64,000 nucleotides of DNA from Hyperoodon ampullatus (GCA_949752795.1 OX457071.1:26396800-26460799); one strand, 5' to 3'. Positions 1 through 12,238 are shown, counted from the stretch's first letter. Program-made: numbers and translations. The notes: a model not told the origin generated them from the sequence alone.

Positions 1-825
1 ACTGGTTACGCAAGCCAGAAACCTGAAAATGATTCTTGACTCTTCCATCTCTCAAGTTCTCTCCCTGCAATATCATCATCCTCCAAGCCCTAAAGGATCT
101 TTCTCCTAAGTAACTCTTACGGTTTCTCTCTTTATCTGCAACTCATTGTTAGTAGCTGGGCTCAAAAACTCTTCCTATCTCAGCTGGATTACTACGTATC
201 TCCTTACTGATCTTCTCAAAGGAAGAGCTTCCTCTCACCCCAAGGAACACACCCTCCTCCACCTTACCTGAGTGACTTGAGAAAACGCAAATACCTCTCT
301 CCACTCACTCACTTAAAATGCTTCAATGCCCATTAGTTTGGGTTAAAGTCCCCCTTGCTTTTGGGTTAAAGTCTGCACTCCTGACATGCAAGGCCCAGCT
401 GATGGCTCCTTTCTAGCTCATCTTCCCCGACCCCCATGCTCTGCCAATGCTTCAGCCATAAAAAATGACCTTCCCCCATTGCCACCATTCCTTTGCTGAT
501 GCTCTACTATTGATCTAAATACTCTGTCCAGTTTTCTCCACCTCAACTAAATCTCCTTCATCCTTTAAAAACACAGCTTAATCACAACCTCCTTCTTTTC
601 TAATCCCCTCCCTTCTTCAGCTAAGTTACAGGGCTCTTTCCTGTGTTCATAAAGCACCCTTATGCAGGCATCAGCATAGCATTCACCATACTGAATTAGG
701 ATTTCCAATTTCTTGTTCACATCCCCCATTGACTATGAGTTCCATGAGCACAGAGAAGATTGTTCATGTCTGTACTCCCTATGTCTAGCATTGTAGATGT
801 TCAATCAATGTTTGTTTAGCATGTG
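1..825 (+). mobile_element. L2 LINE 3' region, open at left edge
   Basis: The sequence follows the L2 3' end closely in order: a loading region with AAACACAGCTTAATCACAA, then ATGAGTTCCATGAGCACAG, then CTAGCATTGTAGATGTTCAA and TCAATGTTTG near the end. Heavy divergence fits an ancient mammalian copy. It begins before the window. Confidence 0.65.
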
Positions 826-1204
826 AATACGAGAATGAGTTTCCAGCGATAAAACTGGCTTAGTGGAATGGAAACACACCATCTACTTCTACATTAGAAA
901 TAATTTATTAGAAAAGGTAAGAAAACTAATACTTTTTGTGTTACTACTTATACCCAGCATTGGATCTGTTGACTAGGAGCTTAAGGTCAGAGAGAAAGAG
1001 ATATTGAAAAAAACAGAGACAGAGAGACAGAGAAATCTTTTTGTACTTCATCATTTGTTTACATGTTCCAGAAGTCTCCTGCATGAGACAAGGTGATGAG
1101 GAACAGATCTGGCAGATGGGGCCTCACAAGACTAGTGCTGCTCAGAACTCTAAAACCAGCAGGTCTTAAAGTGGAGCAGAAATATGTGATTTAAAAAAAA
1201 AATT

Positions 1205-1418
1205 GGGCTTCCCTGGTGGCACAGTGGTTGAGAGTCTGCCTGCCGACGCAGGGGACAAGGGTTCGTGCCCCGGTCTAGGAAGATCCCACATGCCACGGAT
1301 TGGCTAGGCCCGTGAGCCATGGCCGCTGAGCCTACGCATCTGGAGCCTGTTCTCCCCAACGGGAGAGGCCACAACAGTGAGAGGCCCGCGTACCGCAAAA
1401 AAAAAAAAAAAAAAAAAA
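1205..1418 (+). mobile_element. CHR-2-type SINE
   Basis: A tRNA-derived cetartiodactyl SINE of about 195 bp plus a pure A tail of about 23. The head GGGCTTCCCTGGTGGCACAG and the box B-like GGTTCGTGCC are present. The host AAATTG motif at both ends is too short and A-rich to call the duplication firmly. Confidence 0.93.
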
Positions 1419-1599
1419 TTGAACTGGGTACCAAAACAAATTTTCTAAAGGTCATTATACATTTGCTAAAACTACCTGGTTTTATGTGATATATTTTTTA
1501 AAGAGCTATTTAAAAAAATGAAATCAGTTTTAGCCTAGGATAAAATATGAAGCCATGCCAATTTTTAATTTTATGTTTTTTAAAAATAAATTTAAACTA

Positions 1600-1980
1600 A
1601 AAAACAAAAACATTCACCCATTTCTCCCACCCACCCACCACCTCTGGCAAACACCAATTTGTTGTCTGTGTCTATGAGTTTGGTTTTATATATATAAAGA
1701 AAAATATATAAATATATATATAGTTTTTATATGTGGAATATAAATATACTTTATATATATTATATATATTCATATATATCTTATATATTATATGTATTTA
1801 TATATGATATATTATACATTTATATATTTAAAATATTTTAATATATATAATATATATATGTTTAGATTCTACATTCCACATATAAGAGAGATCATATAGA
1901 CAGTATTTGTCTCTCTTTGACTTATTTCATTTAGCATAATGCCTTCAAGGTCCATTCATGTTGTTCTAAATGGCAACCAA
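1600..1980 (-). mobile_element. L1 3' end, antisense, interrupted by AT expansion
   Basis: Reverse complement of an L1 3' terminal region. It contains the antisense phrases TTTGTTGTCTGTGTCTATGAG, split by an AT-rich expansion, then AGATTCTACATTCCACATATA and CATTTAGCATAATGCC. The right part resumes after 2326 only as the duplicated target. Confidence 0.6.
1682..1862. repeat. TATA-rich microsatellite
   Basis: About 180 bases of imperfect TA/TATATATT repeat occupy the middle of the antisense L1 3' end, probably an expansion of a TA seed inside the element. Confidence 0.85.
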
Positions 1981-2316
1981 TTTTTTTTATTGAAGTATTG
2001 CTGACTTACAACGTTTCAGGTGTACAGAAAAGTGAATATATATTCTTTTTCAGATTCTTTCCCATTATAGATTTTTACAAAATCTGTAATATAGTTCCCT
2101 GTGCTATACAGTCAGCCCTTGTTGTTTACTTTATATATAGTAGTATGTACCTGTTAATCCCAAATTCCTATTTTATCTCCCACTCCTTTTCCCCTTTAGT
2201 AATCTTAAGTTTGTTTTCTATGTTGGTGAGTCTATTTCCATTTTGTACATATGTTCATTTGTATCATTTTTTTAGATTCCACTTATAACTGATATCATAT
2301 GATATTTGTCTTTCTC
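1981..2316 (-). mobile_element. 5'-truncated L1 insertion, antisense, inside older L1
   Basis: A 336-bp antisense L1 3' end starting with the complement of the A tail (TTTTTTTTATTGAAGTATTG). It is bounded by a perfect 10-bp duplication, TGGCAACCAA, at 1971-1980 and 2317-2326. The interrupted host is itself an antisense L1 3' end. Confidence 0.8.
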
Positions 2317-2339
2317 TGGCAACCAAGTTTCTAAAGGAA

Positions 2340-3789
2340 AATAGGGGCTAAACTAAAATGTTGCTTGTTTAGTCAAAGGAGCATACCATATATGTGTTAG
2401 AACCAATATTGGTTCTAAAGCATTTGCAGAGTCTAAAATGCAGAATTAAAATTTCTTGTCTGAGTTTTAAAATTTTTTTAAATTTTTTTTTTAAGTTTTA
2501 AATTAAGGCAATTCCCCCCATGCCCCCAGAATTTCTTGCAGCACCGCCTGCTCTTTTGGAAGTCTATCTGATAGGCCCTTATGCTTATATGCTGCCTACT
2601 GTCCTTGGCACAGAAACACTTCTTTCAGGCCTGCTTTCTCCAATGGTACCCTCTAATTCAGATCTTGGTCACAACATCAAAACTTACCAATCCTGTGTTC
2701 CAATGCCTCAGGCTGTCTCAGTAGTGCAATCTAAAAGAAGTTCCAACTAACGGTTCCTAACAAAAATTCAGTGGACTTAAAATCACAATATATTGTATAA
2801 GTAGCAGTTCCCACTACCCTGTTTAATTTTTTAATGATTAAGCAAGCTTTGCTCTTTCAACTCTTTACTACAGCCATTCTCTTCTAACCAAACTCATTCT
2901 CAGTTCAGCCATGCAGGCACCATTTCATGAGCACCCTCGTTCTTTGTCCACTGTGTTCCTAGGCATTCTACCTAGCCTGAGCTAGCCATGTACTCACAGG
3001 ACTGAAAGCTCATGTTTCTGTTTCATCAGACTTCGGTGAAAGTAGCAATGACAGGCAAAGAATAAGACGGTCTTAAAGCACAAGCCAACTGATTGAGTCA
3101 GACTTCATATTGTGAGTACTTAAACATGTGTCCCCCAAAGTTCATGATGGCAATATGCATCTGTACAAAGTTACCACTTTCCAATTTTTCAGTCTTTGGA
3201 TCTTTTTATCTCTCAAATATATCAAATAACTGGAGATTACAAATGCCACGTGATATTAACAAGCTGTCTTACTATTGGTAGCTTCCTTCCACTTTCTCAG
3301 AATAGTGAATGTTTGTTATTCTTTTGTTTTGTTTTTGTCTTTTAAATGAAGAAAGGTAAATATTTCCTATCACTTTCTTTCTGATCACTACTAAACTCTA
3401 AGAAATCTTTAGGAAGCTACTATTATAGTACACCTGGCAAACTTGTTATCGTTTTGTAAGTTGATTTTTTTTTTTAACTCTGAGGATTTCTTTTTCAAAA
3501 TTTTCTAGAAGCAAAAGATCATCAGTGGAATTGGCAACACAAGAACAATTGTTTGCCTAAGGAAATGGAAGGTGCAAAGTATTTGAAATTTTAACATCCT
3601 AGGTACTTTCCAAGCATCTTAGGCCCATAGGGTTGGCAGCTCATGGACTCAGCCTGAAGACTTAGGAAGGAAAATGGCAATTACAGGCACTGAATAAGAA
3701 AAATATTTTAAGTTAAAAAAAGGAAAATTCTCATAAAACTCTCTCGGTTTTCTATTTAGAATGTTTAAAAAACATTGTTCACATTTTTG
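2340..3789. other. Unassigned, AT-rich intergenic sequence
   Basis: No recognisable gene or repeat family. It contains only A/T-rich tracts and short chance frames. Confidence 0.5.
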
Positions 3790-4004
3790 GGGCTTCCCTG
3801 GTGGCGCAGTGGTTGAGAGTCCGCCTGCCGATGCAGGGGACATGGGTTCGTGCCCCGGTCCGGGAAGATCCCACATGCCGCGGAGTGGCTGGGCCCGTGA
3901 GCCATGGCCACTGAGCCTGCACGTCCAGAGCCTGTGCTCCGCAATGGGAGAGGCCACAACAGTGAGAGGCCTGCGAACAGCAAAAAAAAAAAACCAAAAA
4001 ACAA
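3790..4004 (+). mobile_element. CHR-2-type SINE
   Basis: Complete SINE with an A-rich tail broken by C. Flanks ATTGTTCACATTTTT (about 3774-3788) and ACTGTCCATATTTTT (about 4007-4021) look like a diverged target-site duplication. Confidence 0.93.
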
Positions 4005-4021
4005 AAACACTGTCCATATTT

Positions 4022-4950
4022 TTGTGTGTTCATCTTTTCTACATATGGGTTGAACAGTTGGTCTCATTTTCAGTTTCATTTAACTGTTTATTGTATTTAA
4101 ATATATGGAGCACATTTCATTACCCATAAAGAAACTCAAAAAAATTTGTTGAATTGAAATAAATGAGCTTATATCACAATGTTGGTATTGAGGAATAAAC
4201 CTGACTTATCTTAGACTACTCGTCTATATCAGTCTTTTACTATAAGTAGATAGATACTTCGTATTATTTCAGATTAAAAAATTTTAATGTAACAATCTTT
4301 CTATGTTTTCTGTATTCCTTCCTTTTCTATCAAAATAAGAGACTTGAAACAAAGGAGGAAATATGTGAAAGGGAAGGTGAATAAAAATGGATAAAGATGA
4401 ACATCTAGGAATCTACACTGTCTTCAGTATGACCTGTATTTTTCTAATTAAAAAAAGGGTAGTAGTTTTATCCTCTGTATTGGTTGTCCCCTTCTCTTAA
4501 ACTTGTATCTTTCTGAAGATGTGGACAGCGTCTAGATTATAATGCTAAAATCTACATAAATTCTCGTGGCTGTGGCAGCCAAAGTCAGCACTGCCCCTCA
4601 GTTTCCCTATGGGCAACAATCTCTCAGCAAACTTAGTGGCTGCATAGCTTTGGATGCTTCCAGATTCCCCATGGGCGAGCAGCCACAGAGGGGAGTCAAA
4701 GCTAGAAAAGAGTCAATCTCTCAGCAACCAGGGGGGAAAAAACGGTGCTGATAACTGTTTGCACGTGTGGGAGCTCCTTTCCTGTCCAGTTTCTCAGCTT
4801 ATCTTAGTCTTTTTGTATATTTTTTGCAAAATTTATTTATGTGTTCAGATTATTGTATTGCAATAAAAAGATACTATGTATTCATAACAATCAAGTTGAA
4901 TACTGAGGGGAAAGTATTAGTGATCCTGTAAAAAAAGGAAACCAATCAAT
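4022..4950. other. Unassigned intergenic sequence
   Basis: I see no gene or confident repeat. A slightly GC-richer block at 4566-4790 carries a short chance reading frame without recognisable similarity. Confidence 0.5.
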
Positions 4951-4954
4951 CAAT

Positions 4955-5140
4955 TAACATGCACTCATTCCTTCTACAAATAGCTCATGAGTGTCAAGTG
5001 CTCGGCTACGTGCTGAGTGTACAGTTTTGAACAAGACAGAGAGAGCTTACGGTCTAATGGGGGAAGATGGACGACCAAACAAGCAATTTAACAGTCAAGT
5101 GCGGCAAGATATTACAAAATAAGCTTTAAAAAAGTGGAAA
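4955..5140 (-). mobile_element. L2 3' end, antisense
   Basis: The sequence follows the antisense L2 3' order: CATTCCTTCTACAAATAGCTC, TGCTGAGTGTACAGTTTTGA, then GAGCTTACGGTCTAATGGGG. It is old and diverged. Confidence 0.6.
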
Positions 5141-5965
5141 GGAAAGGAAGGAGACAAACAACATTATCATGAAAGATGATGCAAAACAAAGAACCTCTCT
5201 TGATGTTTTCAAAATCTGTTTAAGTGAAAGAGAGAGGGGACAAGAATTTTCTAAGTAACCCTTCTAACTTTGATCTAGTTTTTCATCTACTGTAAATATC
5301 TCAGCCCCTGTCATTGGGCAACAGCAAACTTCCTGCTGTACTTGTTCTCTGCTAAGCTAACAGGTGATACAGCCACAATATGTAAATTAACCAAGAGAAA
5401 CGGAGTACAAAGGCTATATTTGAAATTCTATGTGCAGAGCTAGTCTCCCAGTGAACTTACTGCAGAAAAGCAAACATTTCTACCTCAGAGAAGGAGCAAT
5501 GCACATACCAAAATAATCCATGCTACTCCATCATTTTTTGATCTGAAATAAAGCCCTCAGAGGGAGACAGACTCTACGGTGAATGTTGCATCAGAAAGTC
5601 AAAATGCATAGTGAACGGGAACATCAAAGTGTGTAATGTGGTGTAAAGATAACCTCCCTCACATATTTTAGATTACTCAAAATGATGACTATGAAATGCA
5701 TTTATTCTTTAATAAAGAAACTCATTTCATGTGCTATTGAATGTAGCAGGCCAGTTCTGTCTTTTTTCATTAATTTGCTTTTCGGGGCCCAAATCTAGAT
5801 ATTATTGTATTTTTATGTTTCATATCACTTGTACATTTTGAATGAAGTTGTAAGTTAGCTGTATGAGTTGAAGTGAAGAAAATGAGCACCTCCTTTCTTT
5901 CCTCTACCATAATGGTCAAAATACCTTTTACAGCACTGGCCAGTGTATAAGTCAAGTAGGCATAG
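5141..5965. other. Unassigned intergenic sequence
   Basis: No recognised repeat or gene. AT-rich, with several homeodomain-like TAAATTAAC/TTAATT words but no coding signal. Confidence 0.45.
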
Positions 5966-5967
5966 GA

Positions 5968-6198
5968 GAATGAAATGGACTTTGTAGTTAGAAAGACATG
6001 GCTTTAAAGCCAAGTTCTACTACTTATTACCATGAGATCCTGAGCATGAAGCTTTGGTTTCCAAATCCATAAAATGGAGTGGAAGAAAGCTACCAAATTC
6101 ACTAATTGTAAGAATTAAATGAGATACTACAAGGAATATACCAAACACAGTGCATGGCATGTGGCATACACTTAGTATATGTATGGTGTCTACCTTTC
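5968..6198 (+). mobile_element. MIR SINE relic
   Basis: Order of MIR landmarks is kept: a tRNA-like head, CCAAATCCATAAAATGGAG, AGAATTAAATGAGATACTAC and GTGCATGGCATGTGGCATA. Ancient mammalian tRNA-derived SINE. Confidence 0.7.
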
Positions 6199-6202
6199 TA
6201 GG

Positions 6203-6790
6203 TTCTTCTGGCTGGCCTAAGAATTAAATTGACATGAGACAGATTAACAGGAGAAAATCAAACAAAAGTTTAATAATATGTGGACATGGGAGAGACCCAG
6301 GAGAACTGAGTAATGCACCAAAATGGCTGAAGCCCTCACCTTAAATCCCATCTTCAGCTAAAGACAAAAGAGGATGTCGGGGTAGGGGTTTGGGACTTCA
6401 AAGGAGAAGAAGACAATTTACATGGAGATGGAAAAGCAAAAGTTTGGCAAACAAATGTTTGCCGGGCCCTGCAGAGACAGTGGGAGGCAGAGTGGACTCT
6501 GACCACTAGGTCAGAGTAGCCCATATTCTTTGCAGATATCTCTGGTGATAGCTCTCTTCTGGGAACATACCCTCTACCTAAATTACGTTAGGTGGTTAGC
6601 AGGAAGGTCAAAGTTTCTTCCTGAGTCTTTTGGGCCCTGATTGTTTTTAGCTTCAAATAACCCACATTCTGAAGAGAAATCTGGGGGTGGCAAAGTTTGC
6701 TCCCCTACAATAGCAACTGTTATCCTGCTGGTGCTTCCAGAATTCTTTTCCTTCATTCCTCTTTGGTCCACCTCTTCTTCCTTTTATTAA
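6203..6790 (-). mobile_element. LTR-like element, antisense
   Basis: Begins with GGTTCTTCTGGCTGGCCTAA and GACATGAGACAGATTAACAG, wording I associate with the 3' end of mammalian endogenous-retrovirus LTRs read in reverse; AGTTTAATAATATG may hold the reversed polyadenylation signal. Family and right edge are uncertain. Confidence 0.35.
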
Positions 6791-7749
6791 GGCTGCTCCT
6801 GCTTCCCCATGATTATCACTGGATAAATGGATTTCATAATCTAAGCATCCGGATTGTTCTTAATTTTTTTTAACTGAGCTGAGTGAGCCCTTTAACGTTT
6901 TCTCAAAGTCACTTTAAAAGGTCTTTCTAAGTTCTTTACAAATATGGCTAAGAGAATATCATGTAAGAGAATAAATGTAAATTTGGGTTTCATCAAACTA
7001 TGACACAGCAAGAAATAAAATGGCTGCAATTTTCTGGAAAAAGAGAACCACTAAAATGGCCAAGGGGCCCAGCAATTAATCAGTCCATCATTCTAGTACT
7101 CAGAAATTGTCTCTTTCATCAGGGACTGGGTGAGACCATGTTATAAATGGGCTTTATCAGGCCCTTGGACAGGAAACAAACTAAATGAGAAGCAATCTGA
7201 CTTTGGTAGCAGAGGGACACGGTGAGGCTCTCGTTAATCCCACAGTTTCCTGACAAGACATGAAAAAGGTGTACAGATAATATGATTGACATTTAACTAA
7301 GCAACCTAGAATGCATTCCTACAAATGAGTTTTGACCTTACAAAAGCAACGTTGGGAACGAGAAACCTATACATCTATATAAACCCACGAGGCTGCCCTT
7401 ATGGTTAGCTCCCTGGTCATTAAGGCCAGTAGAAAATCCAAATAAAAAGCCATTTTACCCCATCAGGGTCACATTTCCATCACCATCAAAAATCCAGGTA
7501 TCTATTCTGTTTACAAACTTTGCCCAGTAGATTTAATTTCCAGGGAATTTTGGCTATTTCCAGAAATCGGAGCTACCCTAAAAGGAACTAGATGAGACTC
7601 CACTGAAAATATATGAAATATATAATGAAGGCATGTTCTGAAAGAAATCTCTCAAGAAAAGTTAGAAAGTCATGTAAATTCTACTGAGATGATTGACTCT
7701 GAGAGCACAACGCTTGGTTATACAAGTTCCAGAGTATTTGTTTTTTTTA
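6791..7749. other. Unassigned; possibly decayed retroviral interior
   Basis: Moderately GC-balanced sequence with no open frame beyond chance. Its position next to the LTR-like block makes a decayed internal region possible, but I see no protein motif. Confidence 0.3.
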
Positions 7750-7765
7750 AAAATAAAGCTGTTAG

Positions 7766-7985
7766 GGCTTTCCTGGTGGCGCAGTGGTTGAGAGCCCGCC
7801 TGCCGATACAGTGGACACAGGTTCGTGCCCCGGTCCGGTAGGATCCCACATGCCGCGGAGCAGCTGGGCCCGTGAGCCATGGCTGCTGAGCCTGTGCGTC
7901 CGGAGCCTGTGCTCCGCAACGGGAGAGGCCACAACAGTGAGAGGCCCGCGTACCGCAAAATAAATAAATAAATAAATAAATAAAT
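7766..7985 (+). mobile_element. CHR-2-type SINE with (AAAT)n tail
   Basis: Complete SINE with a tail that has become an AAAT microsatellite. A perfect 16-bp duplication, AAAATAAAGCTGTTAG, lies at 7750-7765 and 7986-8001. Confidence 0.96.
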
Positions 7986-8001
7986 AAAATAAAGCTGTTA
8001 G

Positions 8002-8805
8002 ATGAACTTTGCTCCTGATGTTTTCCTGCGTCACCTTCCTATACCTGCAGATGGAAAGATGTTTTATCCTGTCATAAATGATTCCCTTTCTGCCCCGCTC
8101 CAGGCTGGTTCTTCATCAGCATCCTGGTTATACTGTAGTTTCTGTGGCTGTGGAGCCAGGCAGCTTTCTGAGGGAACAGCAGCCAGCTGAGGGGCAGAGG
8201 GAACCCTCTGCAAAAGCTTATCCATCTGGGGGAATGGCTGTTCATCGTCAGTCGAGTTGGGAGTGAATCACAACATACATCAGTGTATGGCGGTGACAGC
8301 GTTATTCATGTAATATTTAATACGTTTATGTAATTGGACCAAGTTTCACTAGGACTTGTTGCAATAAAACCACAGACATTTCTCAAAAAGCAGGGCATCC
8401 AGCTGAAGGATGTAGACAATTTATTTAACATTGGTGAATACACAGCCACAGGGATCCAGAAGCCAAAACAAAAATAAGCACAAGCAGTAAAAAGTGCAGC
8501 AGCCAAAAAAGGGGCTGAGTGGGCAACAACAAAACCAGGAAATCCAGTGAAAGCTCATCTTGCATTCAGTCATTCAATTCACAGAGGTCCACTGAGCAAT
8601 CACTACTGCAAAACAATCGTGCTGATCTTTCTCATTGCTTTTTAATTAATTGCATGTATCTTCCACTTGTTTTTTGTTTTTCAAAAAATGTTTTGGACAC
8701 AAAGATCAGTTCTCACAGTATTCTTTCTCCATTACAGCATTCGGCACAGTGCTTTGTATTCTAGTTCTTAGCGGTACTTTTTGGTCTTTGCCAAGCGTCA
8801 GAATA
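8002..8805. other. Unassigned intergenic sequence
   Basis: No recognised repeat or gene. Frames at 8002-8266 are short and lack codon or motif support. Confidence 0.45.
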
Positions 8806-8948
8806 TGATGGAATGGAAAGAGTATTGTACCTTAAGTAAAAAGACGTGGGTGCGAATCTTGTTCTCCCACTCCACTGTACAATTTGGGTATAGTACCTAA
8901 CCATTCCAAACTAAGTTCCTCAAATCCAATGTGAGGATAAATATGCAA
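8806..8948 (+). mobile_element. MIR SINE relic
   Basis: MIR-like order with GGAATGGAAAGAGTATTG, GGTGCGAATCTTG, then AGTACCTAACCATTCC and AATGTGAGGATAAATA. Confidence 0.6.
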
Positions 8949-8984
8949 AAGTACACCAGCAATAACCAATTTGAAGATACAGGA

Positions 8985-9500
8985 GGGAAAATAAGATATC
9001 AAAACTTTAAATAATCATTAATTACAAGAAATAATACAGTTCAAATTACATGAGCTTCATGTAGATAAAGCTATAAGAATCTATTGAGAAATATAAAGAC
9101 GATATAAGAAAATAAGAGAATATGCTTCTTCTGGTTGGGATTATCAATTCTTTGTCAATTATTTCATGAATCAGCAAAATTCTAAAAAAAACACTTGATG
9201 AATTTTTAAGAGAATTTAATAAAATGATTTTAAAGTTCATTTAAGGAAGCAATAAGTAAAAATAGGTAAGAAACTTCTAGAAAAAAGAGTTGATGTGGAA
9301 GTTACCCTACCAGTTCTGATAAAATATTAAAAAGCCAAGATTAAAAAAAAAAGGCAAAATCACTAAAATAATATTGTATCAATACAAATATGAAAAGTGT
9401 TAATCGATATTAATCCTGGGTAGTGGGAATCTGAATAACTGTTATATTATTCTTTTGCTTTTTTACATTTAAATTTTTTTCAAATATAACTTAAAGGAGC
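8985..9500 (+). mobile_element. Old L1 3' region, sense
   Basis: A-rich sense sequence with L1-like runs such as AGAAACTTCTAGAAAAAAGAG, CAGTTCTGATAAAATATT and a 3'-UTR-like TCCTGGGTAGTGGGAATCTG. Highly decayed; family not assigned. Confidence 0.4.
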
Positions 9501-9504
9501 CAAT

Positions 9505-9542
9505 TGATGAGATGGCCGAGTAGTTAAGGCAACTGACTGCTA
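9505..9542 (+). pseudogene. tRNA-Ser(GCT) 5'-half retropseudogene
   Basis: The block starting GATGAGATGGCCGAGTAG matches the acceptor 5' strand, D-arm and anticodon 5' stem of tRNA-Ser(GCT), including the box A-like TGGCCGAGTNGTTAAGGC. It stops within the anticodon loop (GACTGCTAA). No T-arm or A tail follows. It lies between TAAAGGAGCCAAT (9492-9504) and TAAAAGAGCCAAT (9541-9553), a 12/13 direct repeat that looks like a target-site duplication. This fits the described class of tailless tRNA retropseudogenes made by L1 machinery. Confidence 0.72.
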
Positions 9543-9904
9543 AAAGAGCCAATAAAAATATAGCTACCACTTAAAGAAGAAATGGATGAATTAATATAAA
9601 TAGTCCATGTAAACCTTTGCATATGTAAAAATTTAATACATGATAGAGTAAGCATCATAAAACAATGGAAAAGGAATGAAATATTCAAATTATGTCAATA
9701 AGAGAAGTATGTATATAGAAGCAATTCTTTAGATTCCTCATACCGTACACTGAAATACATTTTAAGTTGCTTTCAGAAATCCACACACCAAAAAACTATT
9801 TTAAAATAGAAGAAAATTTGAAAGAATATCTTATTTCTGAAGGAAGAAATGCTTTCCATGAAACTAATGGGAGAACTAAGAAAAGTGTCAGTGTATTTTA
9901 AATA

Positions 9905-12238
9905 CAGGCACTCCTTGTTTTATTGCCTTCATTTTTATTGCACTTCACAGATATTGCGCCTTTTACAAACTGAAGGTTTGAGGCAACCCTTCATCAAGCG
10001 AGTCTATCGGTGCCGTTTTTAAAATAGCATTTGCTCACTTCAAGTCTCTGGGTCATATTTTGATTATTCTCCCAATATTTCAAACTTTTTCATCATTACT
10101 ATATTTGTTATGATGATCTGTGGTGACCTGGGGGCACTGTGCCCATATAAGACAGCAAACTTAATCTGTAACTGTATGTGTTCTGACTACACCACCAACC
10201 AGCCATTCCCCCATCTCTCTCTCTCTCCCTGGGCCTCCCTATTCCCTAAGACACAACAATATTGAAATTAGGACAATTGATAACCCTACAATGGCCTCCA
10301 AGTGTTCAAGTGAAAGGAAGACTCACACATCTCTTACTTTAAATCAAAAGCTAGAAAATATTTAAACTTAGTGAGGAAGGCATATCAAAAGCTGAAATAG
10401 GACAAAAGCTAGGTTTCATGTGCCAGTTGGCCAAGTTGAAAATGCAAAGGAAAAGTTCTTGAAAGAAATTAAAAGTGCTATTCTAGTGAATACAGGAATA
10501 AAAAAACCTTATTGCTGATATGGAGAAAGTTTTAGTGGTCGGGATGGGAGATCAAACCAGCCTCAACATTCCCTTAAGCCAAAGCCCAATCCAGAGCAAT
10601 GCCCTAACTCTCTTCAATTCTATGAAGGCTGATAGAGGTAAGGAAGCTACAGAAGGATACTTTGAAACTAGCAGAGGTTGGTTCATGAGGTTTAAAGAAA
10701 GAAGCTATCTTCATAACATAAAAGCCCAGGTGCTAATGTAGAAGCTGTAGCAAGTTATTGAGAAGATCTATATAATTAATGAAGGTGGCTACACTAAACA
10801 GCAAATTTTCAGTGTAGATGAAACAGCCTTATGTTGGAAGAAGATGCCATCTAGGACTTGTATAGCTAGAGAGGAGAAAATGTCTTGCTTCAAAGTTTTA
10901 AAGGACAGGCTAACTCTCTTGTTAGGAGCTAATGTGGCTGGTGACTTTAAATTGAAGCCAATGCTCATTTACCATTCGAAAAGTCCTAGGGCATTTTAGA
11001 ATTATGGTAAATTTACTCTGCCTGAACTCTATAAATGGAACAACAAAGCCTGGATGACCTTATATTTGTTTACAATATGGTTTACTGACTATTTCAAGTC
11101 CTCTGTCAAGATCTACTGCTCAGCAAAAAAGATTCCTTTCAAAATATGGCTTATTGACAACGCATCTGGTCACCCAAGAGCTCTGAGGGAGACGTTCAGT
11201 GAAATTAATGGTGTTTTCATGCCTGCTAACACAACGTCCACTCTATAACCCATGGAACAAGGAATAATTTTGCCTTTCAGGTCTTATTATTTAAATATAT
11301 TTTGCAAGGCTATAGCTGCCATAGATAGTGAGGCCTCTGATGGATCTGGACAAGTAGATTGAAAACCTCTGGAAAGGATTCACCATTCTAGATGCCATTA
11401 AGAACATTCATGTTTCATGGGAGAAGGTCAAAATATCAACATTCACAGGAGATTAGAAGAAAGTGATTCCAATCCTCATGGGTGACTTTAATGGGTTCAA
11501 GACTTCAGTGGAGGACGTAACTACAGATGTGGTGGAAATAGCAAGAGAACTAGAATTACAAGTGGAGCCTGAAGACGGGACTGAACTGCTGCCATCTCAT
11601 GATAAATCTTTCACAGATGAGGAGTTGCTTCTTATGGGTGAGCAAATAAAGTGGTTTCTTGAAATGAAAACTACTGGTAAAGATGCTGTGAAGATTGTTA
11701 AAATGACAACAAAAAATTTAGAATATTACAGAAAATTGGTCGATAAAACAGCAGGGTTTGAGAGAATTGACTCCAATTTTGAATGAAGTTCTACTGTGGG
11801 TAAAATACTATCAAACAGCCCTGCATGGTTCAGAGAAATCGGTTCATGAAAGGAAGAGTCAATCAATATGGCGACAATGTCAGTCATCACTGTCTTACTT
11901 TAAGAAATCGCCACAGCCATTCCGACCTTCAGCCTCCACCACCCTGATCAGTCAGCTGCCACCAACATCAAGGCAAGACCCTCCACCAGCAAAAAGATTA
12001 TGACATGCTGAAGGTTCAGACGATAGCATTTTTAGTAATAAAGTACTTTTAATTCAAGGTATGTACATTATATTTTTAGACATAATGCTATTGCACACTT
12101 AATAAACTACAGTATAGTGTAAACATAACTTTTATATGCACTGGGAAACCAACAAATTCATGTGACTCACTTCTTTGTGGTATTTGCTTCATTGCTGTTG
12201 TCTGGAAGTAAACCCACAATATCTCTGAGGTATGTCTG
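9905..12238 (+). mobile_element. Tigger1-like (pogo/Tc1-mariner) DNA transposon
   Basis: Starts CAGGCACTCCTTGTTTTATTG and ends CTCTGAGGTATGTCTG, matching inverted termini of Tigger1, with TA dinucleotides at 9903-9904 and 12239-12240. At 2.33 kb it is close to the full autonomous length of about 2.4 kb. The interior carries broken transposase sequence. Confidence 0.9.
10290..12003 (+). pseudogene. Tigger1 transposase, decayed
   Basis: Fragments of a pogo-type transposase are readable in different frames: the helix-turn-helix/CENPB region around 10.3-10.75 kb (for example [23 protein letters not shown]), a catalytic-core piece at 11054-11248 with LIDNASGHPRAL (the second acidic residue of the DDE/D triad) and NTTSTL, and a C-terminal piece at 11463-11786 ([16 protein letters not shown]). 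Several stops and frameshifts separate them. Fossil activity predates cetaceans; similar copies occur across placental mammals. Confidence 0.85.

Noticed and set aside
2520..2750. 76-codon frame starting MPPEFLAAPP as a pseudogene
   Set aside because: No recognisable family and no supporting splice or retrocopy features such as an A tail or duplication.
3649..4129. Overlapping reading frames of 84-122 codons on both strands
   Set aside because: They are translations of the CHR SINE at 3790-4004; the same peptides recur at every SINE copy (1.2, 7.8, 14.5, 17.2, 18.5, 22.0, 37.9, 41.6, 49.3 and 54.6 kb).
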